DNA of 64,000 nt, from contig PZPC01000020.1 of assembly GCA_003045895.1 (NCBI GenBank), forward strand, positions 1 through 64,000, written 5' to 3'. Positions 1 through 8,020 of the stretch are shown piece after piece. Origin of the DNA: Bacteroidota bacterium (lineage in GTDB: Bacteria > Bacteroidota > Bacteroidia > Chitinophagales > Saprospiraceae). The position numbers and the translations under genes were made by a program. The notes under the pieces are model-generated. The model did not search any database. It was not told the origin of the DNA and was given only the letters and a program-made list of their open reading frames with translations. The number at the start of each line of letters is the position of its first letter. Position 1 is the stretch's first letter.

Positions 1-2
1 CT

Positions 3-148
3 TTTACACCTGCCCAACTTTTACACTTTTACACTTCTCCCATTTACACCTGCCCAACTTTTACACTTTTACACTTCTCCCATTTACACCTGCCCAACTT
101 TTACACTTTTACACTTCTCCCATTTACACCTGCCCAACTTTTACACCT
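3..148. repeat. 40-bp tandem repeat, about 3.7 copies
   Basis: A unit beginning TTTACACCTGCCCAAC recurs at 3, 43, 83 and 123, so the period is exactly 40 bp; the copies are identical until the last one, which diverges at about 148. Each unit contains the hexamer TTACAC three times. The array runs off the left edge of the window, so its full length is unknown. It ends at the stop codon of the NTPase gene that follows, whose TAA lies in the degenerate end of the last copy. There are no unique spacers, so it is not a CRISPR array. Confidence 0.9.
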
Positions 149-1228
149 TTACACACGGCCATTCCCCTCCTCCGCAAACCGCCGCAGCAATTTAATCCGT
201 TCAAATTCCGACAGGCAAAATTCCAGGTCCTGGGTACTCAGCTGGCGGTTGCGGGGCAGGTCTTCAAGGATTTCGGCAGGTGCGCGGTTGCGTTTGGTGC
301 CGTCTTCGGTGACGAGGGTAAAGAGAACCTCCAGAGGCATCCCGGCGGCATTTTTTACCCCCCGGGCTTGTAAGCCCTGTTCGATCTCGGCCATCTGCTC
401 GTCCAGGAATTCGGATAAGACGTTTTGCATGGCCCCTACGGCTGTAACCAGGGCAGGATCGAAGGTGACCTGGACGGGGTTTTCGGTACCCTGGCGTTCC
501 AGGTCGCGGCGCCAGAGGCGATCCAGGTAGACCTGCAGGTTGGTCAGGTCGATCCCTTCGCGGGGATTGCGCAGGTTGTCGAGGAGCATACCGACGGTCT
601 TGCGGGGATTTTCCAACCGGATACCGCCGTACTTGCAGGTGCCCGCTACCACCAGGCTCAGGTTGCGGTCGTTCATTTTTTCGATGCGCAACCGGTTGTC
701 GAAGAGCGGGGGGACAATTTTCTCGAATTCCGACAAGTAGGCAATGTATTCCTCCCGGATGATCAGCAATATTTTGCACTGCAAACCCGCTTGCAGCAGG
801 GCGCTGATGCTGTGGTGGAATTTATCCTGCTCCGCCTTGCTGCCCATAATATAGAGCTCTTCAAACTGGTCGAAGATGAGGTAGATGGGGCGGTAGGTTT
901 CAAAATAGAGGTCTTTTACCCGGTGGCGAATGGGCGTGTCTTTTTCCCAGCGGGTCGCTGTCTGGCGGTCCAGTTCCCGCAGGAAGGAGCCGTTGAGGTC
1001 ATTGCCGCGGCGGATGAAGATGGGCAGCCAGTCGGTGATTTCGAAGCGGTTGGCCAGGCCGCAGTTGACGATGCTGGTCTTGCCCGTACCCGAGGCTCCG
1101 TAGAGCAATACCAAACTGGAAGCGTGCACGGCATTGAACAGTTGTGCCGTCTCCCTGGTGCGACCAAAGAAGCGATCCTTGTCTTCCTTGTCGTACGATT
1201 CCAGGAACTTGAAGGGGTTGGCTATCAT
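149..1228 (-). CDS. STAND-family NTPase (nSTAND1-like), lacks a C-terminal sensor
   Basis: A P-loop signalling ATPase of the STAND type, 359 aa. Walker A is GASGTGKTS at residues 44-52 and Walker B is LIFDQFEEL at 117-125; the opening region with FFGR at about 20-23 is typical of Bacteroidota nSTAND1 proteins. The last 70 residues look like the winged-helix that follows the NTPase core. The protein stops after LLRRFAEEGNGRV, where relatives continue into an ELSHDSIA-type segment, a membrane helix and WD40 repeats. That missing part matches the start of the WD40 protein at 8021-9649. The start codon overlaps the stop of the upstream CHAT gene as ATGA, so the two are translationally coupled. 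STAND proteins usually act as ligand-triggered oligomerising switches; that role here is inferred. Confidence 0.85.
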   Translation of the reverse strand: MIANPFKFLESYDKEDKDRFFGRTRETAQLFNAVHASSLVLLYGASGTGKTSIVNCGLANRFEITDWLPIFIRRGNDLNGSFLRELDRQTATRWEKDTPIRHRVKDLYFETYRPIYLIFDQFEELYIMGSKAEQDKFHHSISALLQAGLQCKILLIIREEYIAYLSEFEKIVPPLFDNRLRIEKMNDRNLSLVVAGTCKYGGIRLENPRKTVGMLLDNLRNPREGIDLTNLQVYLDRLWRRDLERQGTENPVQVTFDPALVTAVGAMQNVLSEFLDEQMAEIEQGLQARGVKNAAGMPLEVLFTLVTEDGTKRNRAPAEILEDLPRNRQLSTQDLEFCLSEFERIKLLRRFAEEGNGRV

Positions 1229-3108
1229 AAAATCAGGTCGTTTTTGCAGAGGACGTATTGATCGTACAATTGTTGAAAAACTTTGGGGCTGTCGTCGTTG
1301 ACCACATCGGCATCAAGCCCAAAATCGGCGCCAAAATCATCGGCCAGGTTACTGGTGATCCGGTCTTCGGCCAGGTTGCGGCCTTCGACAAAATCATCCT
1401 GGGTCATGGCGGTATTGACCTGGTCGTCGGGGTTGTTCAGGGCGTAGGTAAAGCTGTGGTCGATGGCCAGGTAGATCAGCTGATCGTCCTCTTCCCAGCC
1501 CATGAGAAAGATGTGGGCCAGGCGGTCCTGCTCAGTGGTTTCACTCTTTTTGACTTTAACGAACGTGTTTTTGTCCATCACGAAGGGCGACAGGTTCAGC
1601 GACTGGTCCAGGTGGTTCTCGTTGGACACCAGCACGATGGAGCAACTGTCCGAATAGTTCTCCTTGCGCCGGTACCGGGCATCCTGGTAAAGGTTAAGCC
1701 CCGTGCCCTGGGTGGCATTGAGGGGGCCCATGTCCAGTTCGTAGGCCAGGGGTTCGAAGCGGGGCTTCTCGATGGACACATTGCGCACCGTCAGCATCCG
1801 GTAGCGGGCCAGGAAGGCCGCAGCCCGCAGCACGATGGACACGGCCTGTTCGGTCTTCACGCACAACTTATCCAGATCGGCCGTGGGCGGGTCGGTGGCC
1901 AGTTGGCCCCGCAGGTCTTCCAGAAACACGTGGGCTTTGGTCAGGGGGCTATCGGCAGAAGCCAGGGCTTCCGTCAGGATCGCAAACTCCCCGATAAAAG
2001 GCACCCCCTTGGCCGCTACCAGCGGATACAGCCTGGGGATATGCCCCAGAAAATCAAAATTGGCGAAAGCCTGCTTATCCAGCTTAATGTCTTTCCAGAC
2101 GAAGTCGTCGGCATGCTGGCGGGCCTGCTCCCAGAGGTCCGACAAGAGGATGTAGTACAGCAGCTGGCTGGTGATAATGTAGGTACTCAGCAGGTGTTCC
2201 AGCCGTTCCAGGTTGGGTTTGTCGTAGAAACGCAGCAGGCGGATTTGGGAGCCAATGGGCCAGGGGAAATTTTCGATCACCAGCCAGGGGAAGTGCTTGG
2301 AGTCTTTCTTGACGGTCTCCTCCCCTTTCTGCTCCACCATTTGGGCGTAGATGTCGGGGTTGTACTTGCACATCTCGTCGAGCACCAGTACAATGTAGCG
2401 GTTGGCCGTGAAGCTCTTACCAATGTACTGGATCATATCCGGTGGCAAGCCGATGGGTCGAAAGAAAGGCAGCTTCCAGTTGAGGATGGCCTCGCTGCCC
2501 GTGTCCTGGGTGTAGAGGCCCCAGGGCATATCCATATTGTCGGCCGTTGCATCAGCACCCACCCAGCCCGCGTCGCGCATGACCACCTCTACGCTCTTGC
2601 TGTAGCGGGTATTCAGGTAGGCTTGCGCCATTTTGAAGGCCTGGCCGATGGTGCGGCGGTTGGCCAGCGCCTCGTAGAACTGTTGGGCAAACTCCGTCGC
2701 CTTGCGGTCTTCGATAGGTACCGAAGTAGCGATCACCGCGGGCACCCCTGCCGCCAGCAGCCCCTTCACCTGCCCTTTGGAAGAGCAGCCGTTGAGGAAG
2801 ACCAACTGCAGCCCCTGCTGTTGGCCCAGCAACTGGGCCAGGCCTTCGGCCTGGCCGCTGCCGCCCTCCAGGTTCAGGGCCGTACCGCCGGCGTGCCCGG
2901 CGTAGTGGAAGATGGCGATGCGGTCTTTGTTCCTGGTGAAGGCCGCAAAGATGTCCTCCACCTGGGCGCTTTCCTCGCGCAGCAGCTTGAGGTACTCCTT
3001 GCGGTCGAGCTCCTCCAGGGCCTCGTTCAGCCGTCGGCTCTCCTCCTTGAGGAGCGCCAGGTGGGCGTCGGGGTCGTTGGCGAAGGTGAGGTAGATGATG
3101 GGTGTCAT
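1225..3108 (-). CDS. CHAT-domain cysteine peptidase
   Basis: A 627-aa protein whose first 215 residues form a CHAT (caspase-HetF-associated) domain. The histidine motif is HYAGHA with the likely catalytic His72, and the cysteine motif is FLNGCSS with Cys108, in the caspase order His then Cys. There is no signal peptide, so it is probably cytoplasmic. The remaining 400 residues are mixed helical, with an aspartate-rich tail (about 585-610), and I do not recognise a family there. In known systems CHAT proteases are held inactive and released by a switch protein; the STAND NTPase overlapping its 3' end by 4 bp is the obvious partner. Substrate unknown. The domain call is firm, the role is inference. 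Confidence 0.85.
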   Translation of the reverse strand: MTPIIYLTFANDPDAHLALLKEESRRLNEALEELDRKEYLKLLREESAQVEDIFAAFTRNKDRIAIFHYAGHAGGTALNLEGGSGQAEGLAQLLGQQQGLQLVFLNGCSSKGQVKGLLAAGVPAVIATSVPIEDRKATEFAQQFYEALANRRTIGQAFKMAQAYLNTRYSKSVEVVMRDAGWVGADATADNMDMPWGLYTQDTGSEAILNWKLPFFRPIGLPPDMIQYIGKSFTANRYIVLVLDEMCKYNPDIYAQMVEQKGEETVKKDSKHFPWLVIENFPWPIGSQIRLLRFYDKPNLERLEHLLSTYIITSQLLYYILLSDLWEQARQHADDFVWKDIKLDKQAFANFDFLGHIPRLYPLVAAKGVPFIGEFAILTEALASADSPLTKAHVFLEDLRGQLATDPPTADLDKLCVKTEQAVSIVLRAAAFLARYRMLTVRNVSIEKPRFEPLAYELDMGPLNATQGTGLNLYQDARYRRKENYSDSCSIVLVSNENHLDQSLNLSPFVMDKNTFVKVKKSETTEQDRLAHIFLMGWEEDDQLIYLAIDHSFTYALNNPDDQVNTAMTQDDFVEGRNLAEDRITSNLADDFGADFGLDADVVNDDSPKVFQQLYDQYVLCKNDLIL

Positions 3109-3226
3109 GCATTTCGGTTTGAGCCGGTGGAGGTGCGCTTAAGTGCGGCTGTATTTTCGTTAATCGATGCCATATTGTTTGCGTGGTGTAATAGTTCGTA
3201 CCGAAATTAATGAATTTTTCATTTTT

Positions 3227-4720
3227 TCATTCCCTCGTCTGATGCGCTTCCTTTAGTCGGGCAAATTCCTTGGCAGTCGCAAGTACCTCAGCGTAGTAGT
3301 TTTGCGTCAGCTGGGTAAGGATGGTGACAGGCGCTGCTTTGCTCTCCATCGCCAGTTTTGTCGCCTGTTCGCTACTGATCCGCAACAATTCCCCAACCAC
3401 TACCAGTTGGGTATAATTCGTTTGGCTGTTGGGCAATGCTGCCACCTGGCGGGCATAAGTTACCGTCGCTTCCAATGGTCTGATTAACTGCTCCGCATGG
3501 CCTAGTACCCAACGAAAGAATTCTTTTTCCGCGGGTTTCAGTTGGTCCAAGATACTAAAATAATTGTTTTTGGCAGCCTCCTGTTTTTCCCGCAAGGGAC
3601 CAACTACTGCGGTAAGACTCCGGGCCAGAGAATCCAGGTAGCGCTGCTGGGGTAGCGGTAGCGGCGTCCGTTCCAAGGCAGGGATGACCAGGGCTATTTC
3701 TGCTTCGGTCAATCTCCGCGACGGTTTTACCTTGCGCCGGTCCGTTTGCAAGCGGTTGAATTTATCGCTCAGGCCCGGCAGCATCTCCACGTCGCGCGGG
3801 TAACGACGAATAGTCCGGGTCGCTCTTTGCTTAAAAAATTCAGGGTTATAAGAGGATTCCACCAGGGCAGACCATTCGTCCAGCAACCGACCAATGGTCA
3901 CTTCATCATGGGTCGGAATGACTCGTTCAAATCGACTCACCATCTGGCTAAACGCTTCATTTTGCTGCCTTTTTAATAACTCAAATTGCCTTTCCAATTC
4001 GTCATCAACGGGAGTCAGTACCCGCAGGTTGTATTTTTTCCAGGATCGATTCAAATCCGTTACGGCCTCCTCATAATAAAATTCCGGCTGCTCAGCAGGC
4101 GGACACTTTACTGCTACGGGGTCTATCAGGACAGCGTGGTACAGTTTGCTCAACTGCTGGTGTCTTTTAATCCTTTCTGCGTAAGCTACATCCAGCGGAA
4201 GGGTATTAGGTGATAGTTTCTGGTAATTGAAATTAGGAGCCAGGCCGTTCTCCACGTAACGATACTTGCGTACCAATGGGTAATCATTAATCTCGGCAAA
4301 CCTTCTCTGGGCCAGGGTAATGGGGCCAGTGCCCTGAATATCCGTAGGACTTCTTTCCGGAATTTGATAGGCACGGTGAAGGAAATAGGTCTCCAGGGCA
4401 GCCAGATCTTCGAGGTAGGTAAAAACGGTCAGTTCATTGTAAGGGATGGGGTCACCTGGTTCGGCAGCCAATTGCCCCGGCCACCTGCCCCGACAACCGA
4501 GGAGGGCGTAGTAAACGGGCGGACTAATCTGTAAAGAGTCAACCCGCTCCATGGACCGCCACCAAACCAGCGAAGCCATAAATTGGGAAACCGTGGAATC
4601 AGCGACAGCCGTAACGAGTGGATCTTCCCCTCCCAGGTTCAGGTCATCATCGGGTTGGGCTTGCACCAGCAGGGGGAACAATAGCAATAACAGCAGGGTT
4701 GAAATTGGATTTGGTTTCAT
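3227..4720 (-). CDS. Secreted paralog family, member 3
   Basis: A 497-aa exported protein with a signal peptide (residues 1-21, hydrophobic stretch STLLLLLLFPLLVQA, cleavage near AQ). Just after it comes the family signature LNLGGEDPLV, then the segments VFTYLEDLAALETYF, YPLVRKYRYVENGLAPN and QTNYTQLVVVGELLRIS near the C terminus, all shared with the genes at 4811-6244 and 6440-7897 and in weaker form with the lipoprotein at 9678-10961. The C-terminal 150 residues are predicted helical. Unlike its two neighbours it has no Pro/Thr-rich linker. It has no recognisable catalytic motif and belongs to no family I know. The setting, between a WD40 membrane protein and a CHAT protease, suggests an envelope partner of that system. 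Confidence 0.75.
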   Translation of the reverse strand: MKPNPISTLLLLLLFPLLVQAQPDDDLNLGGEDPLVTAVADSTVSQFMASLVWWRSMERVDSLQISPPVYYALLGCRGRWPGQLAAEPGDPIPYNELTVFTYLEDLAALETYFLHRAYQIPERSPTDIQGTGPITLAQRRFAEINDYPLVRKYRYVENGLAPNFNYQKLSPNTLPLDVAYAERIKRHQQLSKLYHAVLIDPVAVKCPPAEQPEFYYEEAVTDLNRSWKKYNLRVLTPVDDELERQFELLKRQQNEAFSQMVSRFERVIPTHDEVTIGRLLDEWSALVESSYNPEFFKQRATRTIRRYPRDVEMLPGLSDKFNRLQTDRRKVKPSRRLTEAEIALVIPALERTPLPLPQQRYLDSLARSLTAVVGPLREKQEAAKNNYFSILDQLKPAEKEFFRWVLGHAEQLIRPLEATVTYARQVAALPNSQTNYTQLVVVGELLRISSEQATKLAMESKAAPVTILTQLTQNYYAEVLATAKEFARLKEAHQTRE

Positions 4721-4810
4721 CGATTAAGTGTTTTAGGTAGCTCAATTTAATGGTTTTTTACCTTAACCACAATAGCCCCAAGGCCCATAATTGCGAACCC
4801 AAACACGCTA

Positions 4811-6244
4811 CTAATTCCTCCGATAAGCCGCCCCCAGCTGACCAAACAGCCGCATATGAGTCACCACCGCCTGGTGGTAGTGCTGGGTCACTTTGGCCAG
4901 CAATGCCTTGCCTGCGGTGTCCTCGGCGCCGTATATATTGTCGACCCGCTCGCGGCTGATGCGCAGCAACTCGCCCAGCAGCACCAGCTGGGTGTAGTTG
5001 GTTTCCTGGTTGGGTAAGCTGGCCACCTGTAGCGCATAGGTGCGCACCGCCTCTATCGGGACGATTATCCGTTCTGATTTGGTCATTACCCACTCAAAAA
5101 ACGGCGCCTCTTCCGGTTGCAGCAAGGACTGGCAAATGGCATACTGCGCTTGCAAGGCATCGTACTGCCGCCGCAGCGGAACCACCAGCGGGGTCAGTTC
5201 GCGGGCGAGCAGCGCCAGGTAGCGTTGGGTGGCGAGCGGAATGGGCGTCTGTTCCAGGGCAGGAATCACCATTTGTGCTTGCCGCTCGGGCGAAGTCCGG
5301 TAAGCCACCGGCCAGCTCGCTACCTGGCGATCCATCTCCTCTTTGATGGTGGTCAAAACGTCCAGGTGTTTGTTTTTCAGGAAGCCGCTGAGGGCCTTTT
5401 GGTCTTCGACGAAATAGAATTCCGGCGTAACCGCTGGCGAACATTCGTCGGCAGCAGGGTCGGCCAGGGCAGCCTGGTACAGGCTGGTGAGTTGGCGGTA
5501 ATTTTCCACCTTTTCGGCGTAAGTCATATCCAAAGGAAATGCATTAGGCGTCAATTCCTGGAATTGGGGATTGGCCGCCAGCCCATTTTCCAATACCAGG
5601 AATTTGCGCACCAGCGGATAACCCGAACCAAATGTTTCCCGCGCAAAGACGGCTGCCTTGCGGTCGGCTATTGGCGGTTGTGCCGCTGCTGGTGCATTCC
5701 TTATTTGGGGGGTCGTGGTGGTAGCGGGCACCGTTTTAGGGGGCACATTCATACGGGGTGCACTGGTTGCCGGGACTTTTGTCGGGGGTAGGTCCGGCCG
5801 TTGCATGGTGGTGCGGGGGGTATCCGTGCTGGGGCTAGGTGTACTTGCGGGGGGGCTGGGAACGTCCGAATTGTCCGGGGATAACTGATACATCCGGAAC
5901 ATCAAATAATTTTGAAAAGCCCCCAAATCCGCCAGGTAGGCAAACACATTCAGTTGGTCATAAGGCGTCATCTGGCCGGGGTTGGCAACAACTTCATTCG
6001 ACCAAAACACGTTGCACTTTTTTAAGGCGTAGACATAATTTCCAGCCAGTTTCAGGGAATCCACGTTGAGCGCTGCCTTCCACCACACAAAGGAAGCCAT
6101 AATTTGGGAGGTAGTGGAGTCGGCCACGGCACTTACCAGCGGGTCTTCACCACCCAAATCCAGGTCGCTAGCCGGCTGCGCCTGAATAAACAGTGGGGAC
6201 AGGAAAAACAGGATCAAGACGAACGAGGAAATAGCGAATTTCAT
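4811..6244 (-). CDS. Secreted paralog family, member 2, with Pro/Thr linker
   Basis: A 477-aa exported protein: signal peptide 1-22 (FVLILFFLSPLFIQA), then DLDLGGEDPLVSAVADST, an N-terminal region with VFAYLADLGAFQNYL, then a Pro/Thr/Ser-rich low-complexity linker at about residues 123-190, then YPLVRKFLVLENGLAANP and QTNYTQLVLLGELLRIS. The linker sits at the same place as the one in the 6440-7897 gene and is absent from the 3227-4720 gene. The near-C-terminal segment DTAGKALLAKVTQH recurs as a stray fragment in the gap upstream. Function unknown; no enzyme motif seen. The tandem arrangement and shared blocks show origin by duplication. Confidence 0.75.
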   Translation of the reverse strand: MKFAISSFVLILFFLSPLFIQAQPASDLDLGGEDPLVSAVADSTTSQIMASFVWWKAALNVDSLKLAGNYVYALKKCNVFWSNEVVANPGQMTPYDQLNVFAYLADLGAFQNYLMFRMYQLSPDNSDVPSPPASTPSPSTDTPRTTMQRPDLPPTKVPATSAPRMNVPPKTVPATTTTPQIRNAPAAAQPPIADRKAAVFARETFGSGYPLVRKFLVLENGLAANPQFQELTPNAFPLDMTYAEKVENYRQLTSLYQAALADPAADECSPAVTPEFYFVEDQKALSGFLKNKHLDVLTTIKEEMDRQVASWPVAYRTSPERQAQMVIPALEQTPIPLATQRYLALLARELTPLVVPLRRQYDALQAQYAICQSLLQPEEAPFFEWVMTKSERIIVPIEAVRTYALQVASLPNQETNYTQLVLLGELLRISRERVDNIYGAEDTAGKALLAKVTQHYHQAVVTHMRLFGQLGAAYRRN

Positions 6245-6340
6245 AGCGATCGGTTTTTAGATAGGTGAAGTTAACTCGTATTTATACCGGAAAACGGCCA
6301 TTCATTACCGAAAAAAACGGGGGTTATGCACTTTTACTGG

Positions 6341-6418
6341 CCATACCATCTTATCGAAGTGCTGGGTCACTTTAGCCAGTAAAGCCTCTCCTGCCGTGTC
6401 GTTGGCGTCGTATATTTG
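6341..6418 (-). pseudogene. Fragment of the secreted paralog family
   Basis: In the gap between two full-length paralogs the minus strand still encodes IYDANDTAGEALLAKVTQHF, which closely matches IYGAEDTAGKALLAKVTQHY near the C terminus of the 4811-6244 protein. Nothing else of the gene remains around it and no start or stop makes sense, so this is a leftover of a lost or recombined copy. It shows the family has been gained and lost within this array. Confidence 0.75.
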
Positions 6419-6439
6419 GAAAACAATCAACCTACATCA

Positions 6440-7897
6440 CTACTCTTTCGCTCGATAAGCAGCACCTAATTTGTAAAATTCCCGCGAATCGACTATAACA
6501 GCAGCGTGGTAATTTTGCGTCACCTGTTTCAAAGCGTCCAATGTTTCTTGGGAGCCACTCAAAAAAATACCAACCGTTCCTTCCTTACAAATTCGCAACA
6601 ATTCTCCCAGTATGGCCAATTGGGTATAGCTCGTTTGATGGTTTGGCATATTTGCTACCGCTTGTGCATAGCTGACTACTGCTGCTAAAGGAGGAATAAG
6701 TTGCTCAGATTTTGCAAGTACCAATTGGAAAAACAGTTCTTCACTTGGACTTAACAAGTTCCTACTGTTAGCGTATTCCAGCCTCAGTTCGTCATATTGT
6801 CTTTTCAAAGGAGTGACTATAACAGCAAGATTCCTGGCTATTGTGTTTAAGTAGCGCTGGGAACTAAGCGGTATGGGCATTTTTTCGAGATTAGGAACAA
6901 TCTGCTTCATCTTCACCGCCTGCATTCTAGGAGACAGTAGGGCTTTATTCCCCATTTGGCGATTTACTTCTTCTTCTACAATCGTCAGCACCCCTATTGA
7001 ATAATCTTTCAATTGTTTATCCAATTCTGCCTTGCTGTCTTCTAAATAAAACCCTGGCGTCGCCGCTGGAGTACATCCTGCTGCGGCAGGATCTGCCAAT
7101 GCCAAATTATAGAGCTTCGTAAGCTGCTGGAATTGCGCTACTTTCCCCGCAAAGCTTTCGTCTATGGGGAAAGCATTGGCTTGCAAGGCCAAATATTTGT
7201 CATTAAGCCCCAAACCATTTTCCAAAACTTTGAACTTGCGGATGATGGGGTAAGGTTCTACCACCGCAGAAGTATTGGTGCTAATTACATTGCTTTGATT
7301 GGCAATGGTTGGTCGAGTGCTAGTACTTGTACTCACACGGGGCTTGCCCGTTGAACGGGGAGGAGCCGTTGGTGTTCTTTGCTGTGGCGTAGCTGTAGAA
7401 CGAGGCGGCGTTGGTCTGCTCGGTGTTGGCCTTTGAGGTCTTGTAGCTGGCTGGCGAATGGTTGCCGTTGCAATAGGTGCAGGCTTAGCTGATTCCCTGG
7501 TAGGCGGGTTGTTTGATGTGCTTGGCGAACTAGTTTCGGGCAACTGATAGGCACGGTATAGAAAGTAGTTCTGCAAAGCACTCAAATCTTCTAAATAGAC
7601 AAAAACATTAAGTTTATTATAGGGTACAGTAGCAGCAGGTTGCGCAACTACTTCATTCGACCAAACTACTGAACAGTCGTGTTCGTAATTACTAAAGGTA
7701 GGCGCCATCTTCAACGAATCTACATTAAGCGCAGCATTCCACCACGTTAATGAAGCTAAAATTTGTGAAGAATTCCCATCCAATACACTTTTCACCAATG
7801 GGTCTTCGCCGCCCAGATTGATGTCTCCATCATCTTGCGAAAAGAGTAAAAATGGGGTGAGAAAAAAGAGCAGAAAAATAATGTTTTGGGGCTTCAT
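6440..7897 (-). CDS. Secreted paralog family, member 1, with Pro/Thr/Arg linker
   Basis: A 485-aa exported protein of the same family as the two genes downstream. The signal peptide covers residues 1-20 (IIFLLFFLTPFLLFS). The conserved blocks are INLGGEDPLVKSV, WWNAALNVDSLKM, VFVYLEDLSALQNYF, YPIIRKFKVLENGLG and HQTSYTQLAILGELLRI. A long linker (about 125-205) is rich in Pro, Thr, Ser and Arg and is likely extended in the periplasm or outside the cell. The DNA is visibly more AT-rich than the neighbouring members, so the three copies are not recent identical duplicates. No function can be assigned from sequence. Confidence 0.75.
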   Translation of the reverse strand: MKPQNIIFLLFFLTPFLLFSQDDGDINLGGEDPLVKSVLDGNSSQILASLTWWNAALNVDSLKMAPTFSNYEHDCSVVWSNEVVAQPAATVPYNKLNVFVYLEDLSALQNYFLYRAYQLPETSSPSTSNNPPTRESAKPAPIATATIRQPATRPQRPTPSRPTPPRSTATPQQRTPTAPPRSTGKPRVSTSTSTRPTIANQSNVISTNTSAVVEPYPIIRKFKVLENGLGLNDKYLALQANAFPIDESFAGKVAQFQQLTKLYNLALADPAAAGCTPAATPGFYLEDSKAELDKQLKDYSIGVLTIVEEEVNRQMGNKALLSPRMQAVKMKQIVPNLEKMPIPLSSQRYLNTIARNLAVIVTPLKRQYDELRLEYANSRNLLSPSEELFFQLVLAKSEQLIPPLAAVVSYAQAVANMPNHQTSYTQLAILGELLRICKEGTVGIFLSGSQETLDALKQVTQNYHAAVIVDSREFYKLGAAYRAKE

Positions 7898-8020
7898 AGG
7901 TGGTATATTTAATGACGAATAAAGAATGAATACAAAATACTCACAACCAGCAATTTACACGAATATCCTTTACTCGATTACTTTACGTGAGCTACGCTGG
8001 TTTTATTGTGTCACTCCTTA

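Noticed and set aside
3-148. CRISPR array
   Set aside because: The 40-bp units are head-to-tail without unique spacers.
1258-3210. 650-codon open frame on the plus strand opposite the CHAT gene
   Set aside because: It mirrors the CHAT coding region, has biased low-complexity composition rich in Val, Gly and Gln and no family resemblance; the minus-strand frame carries the His/Cys motifs.
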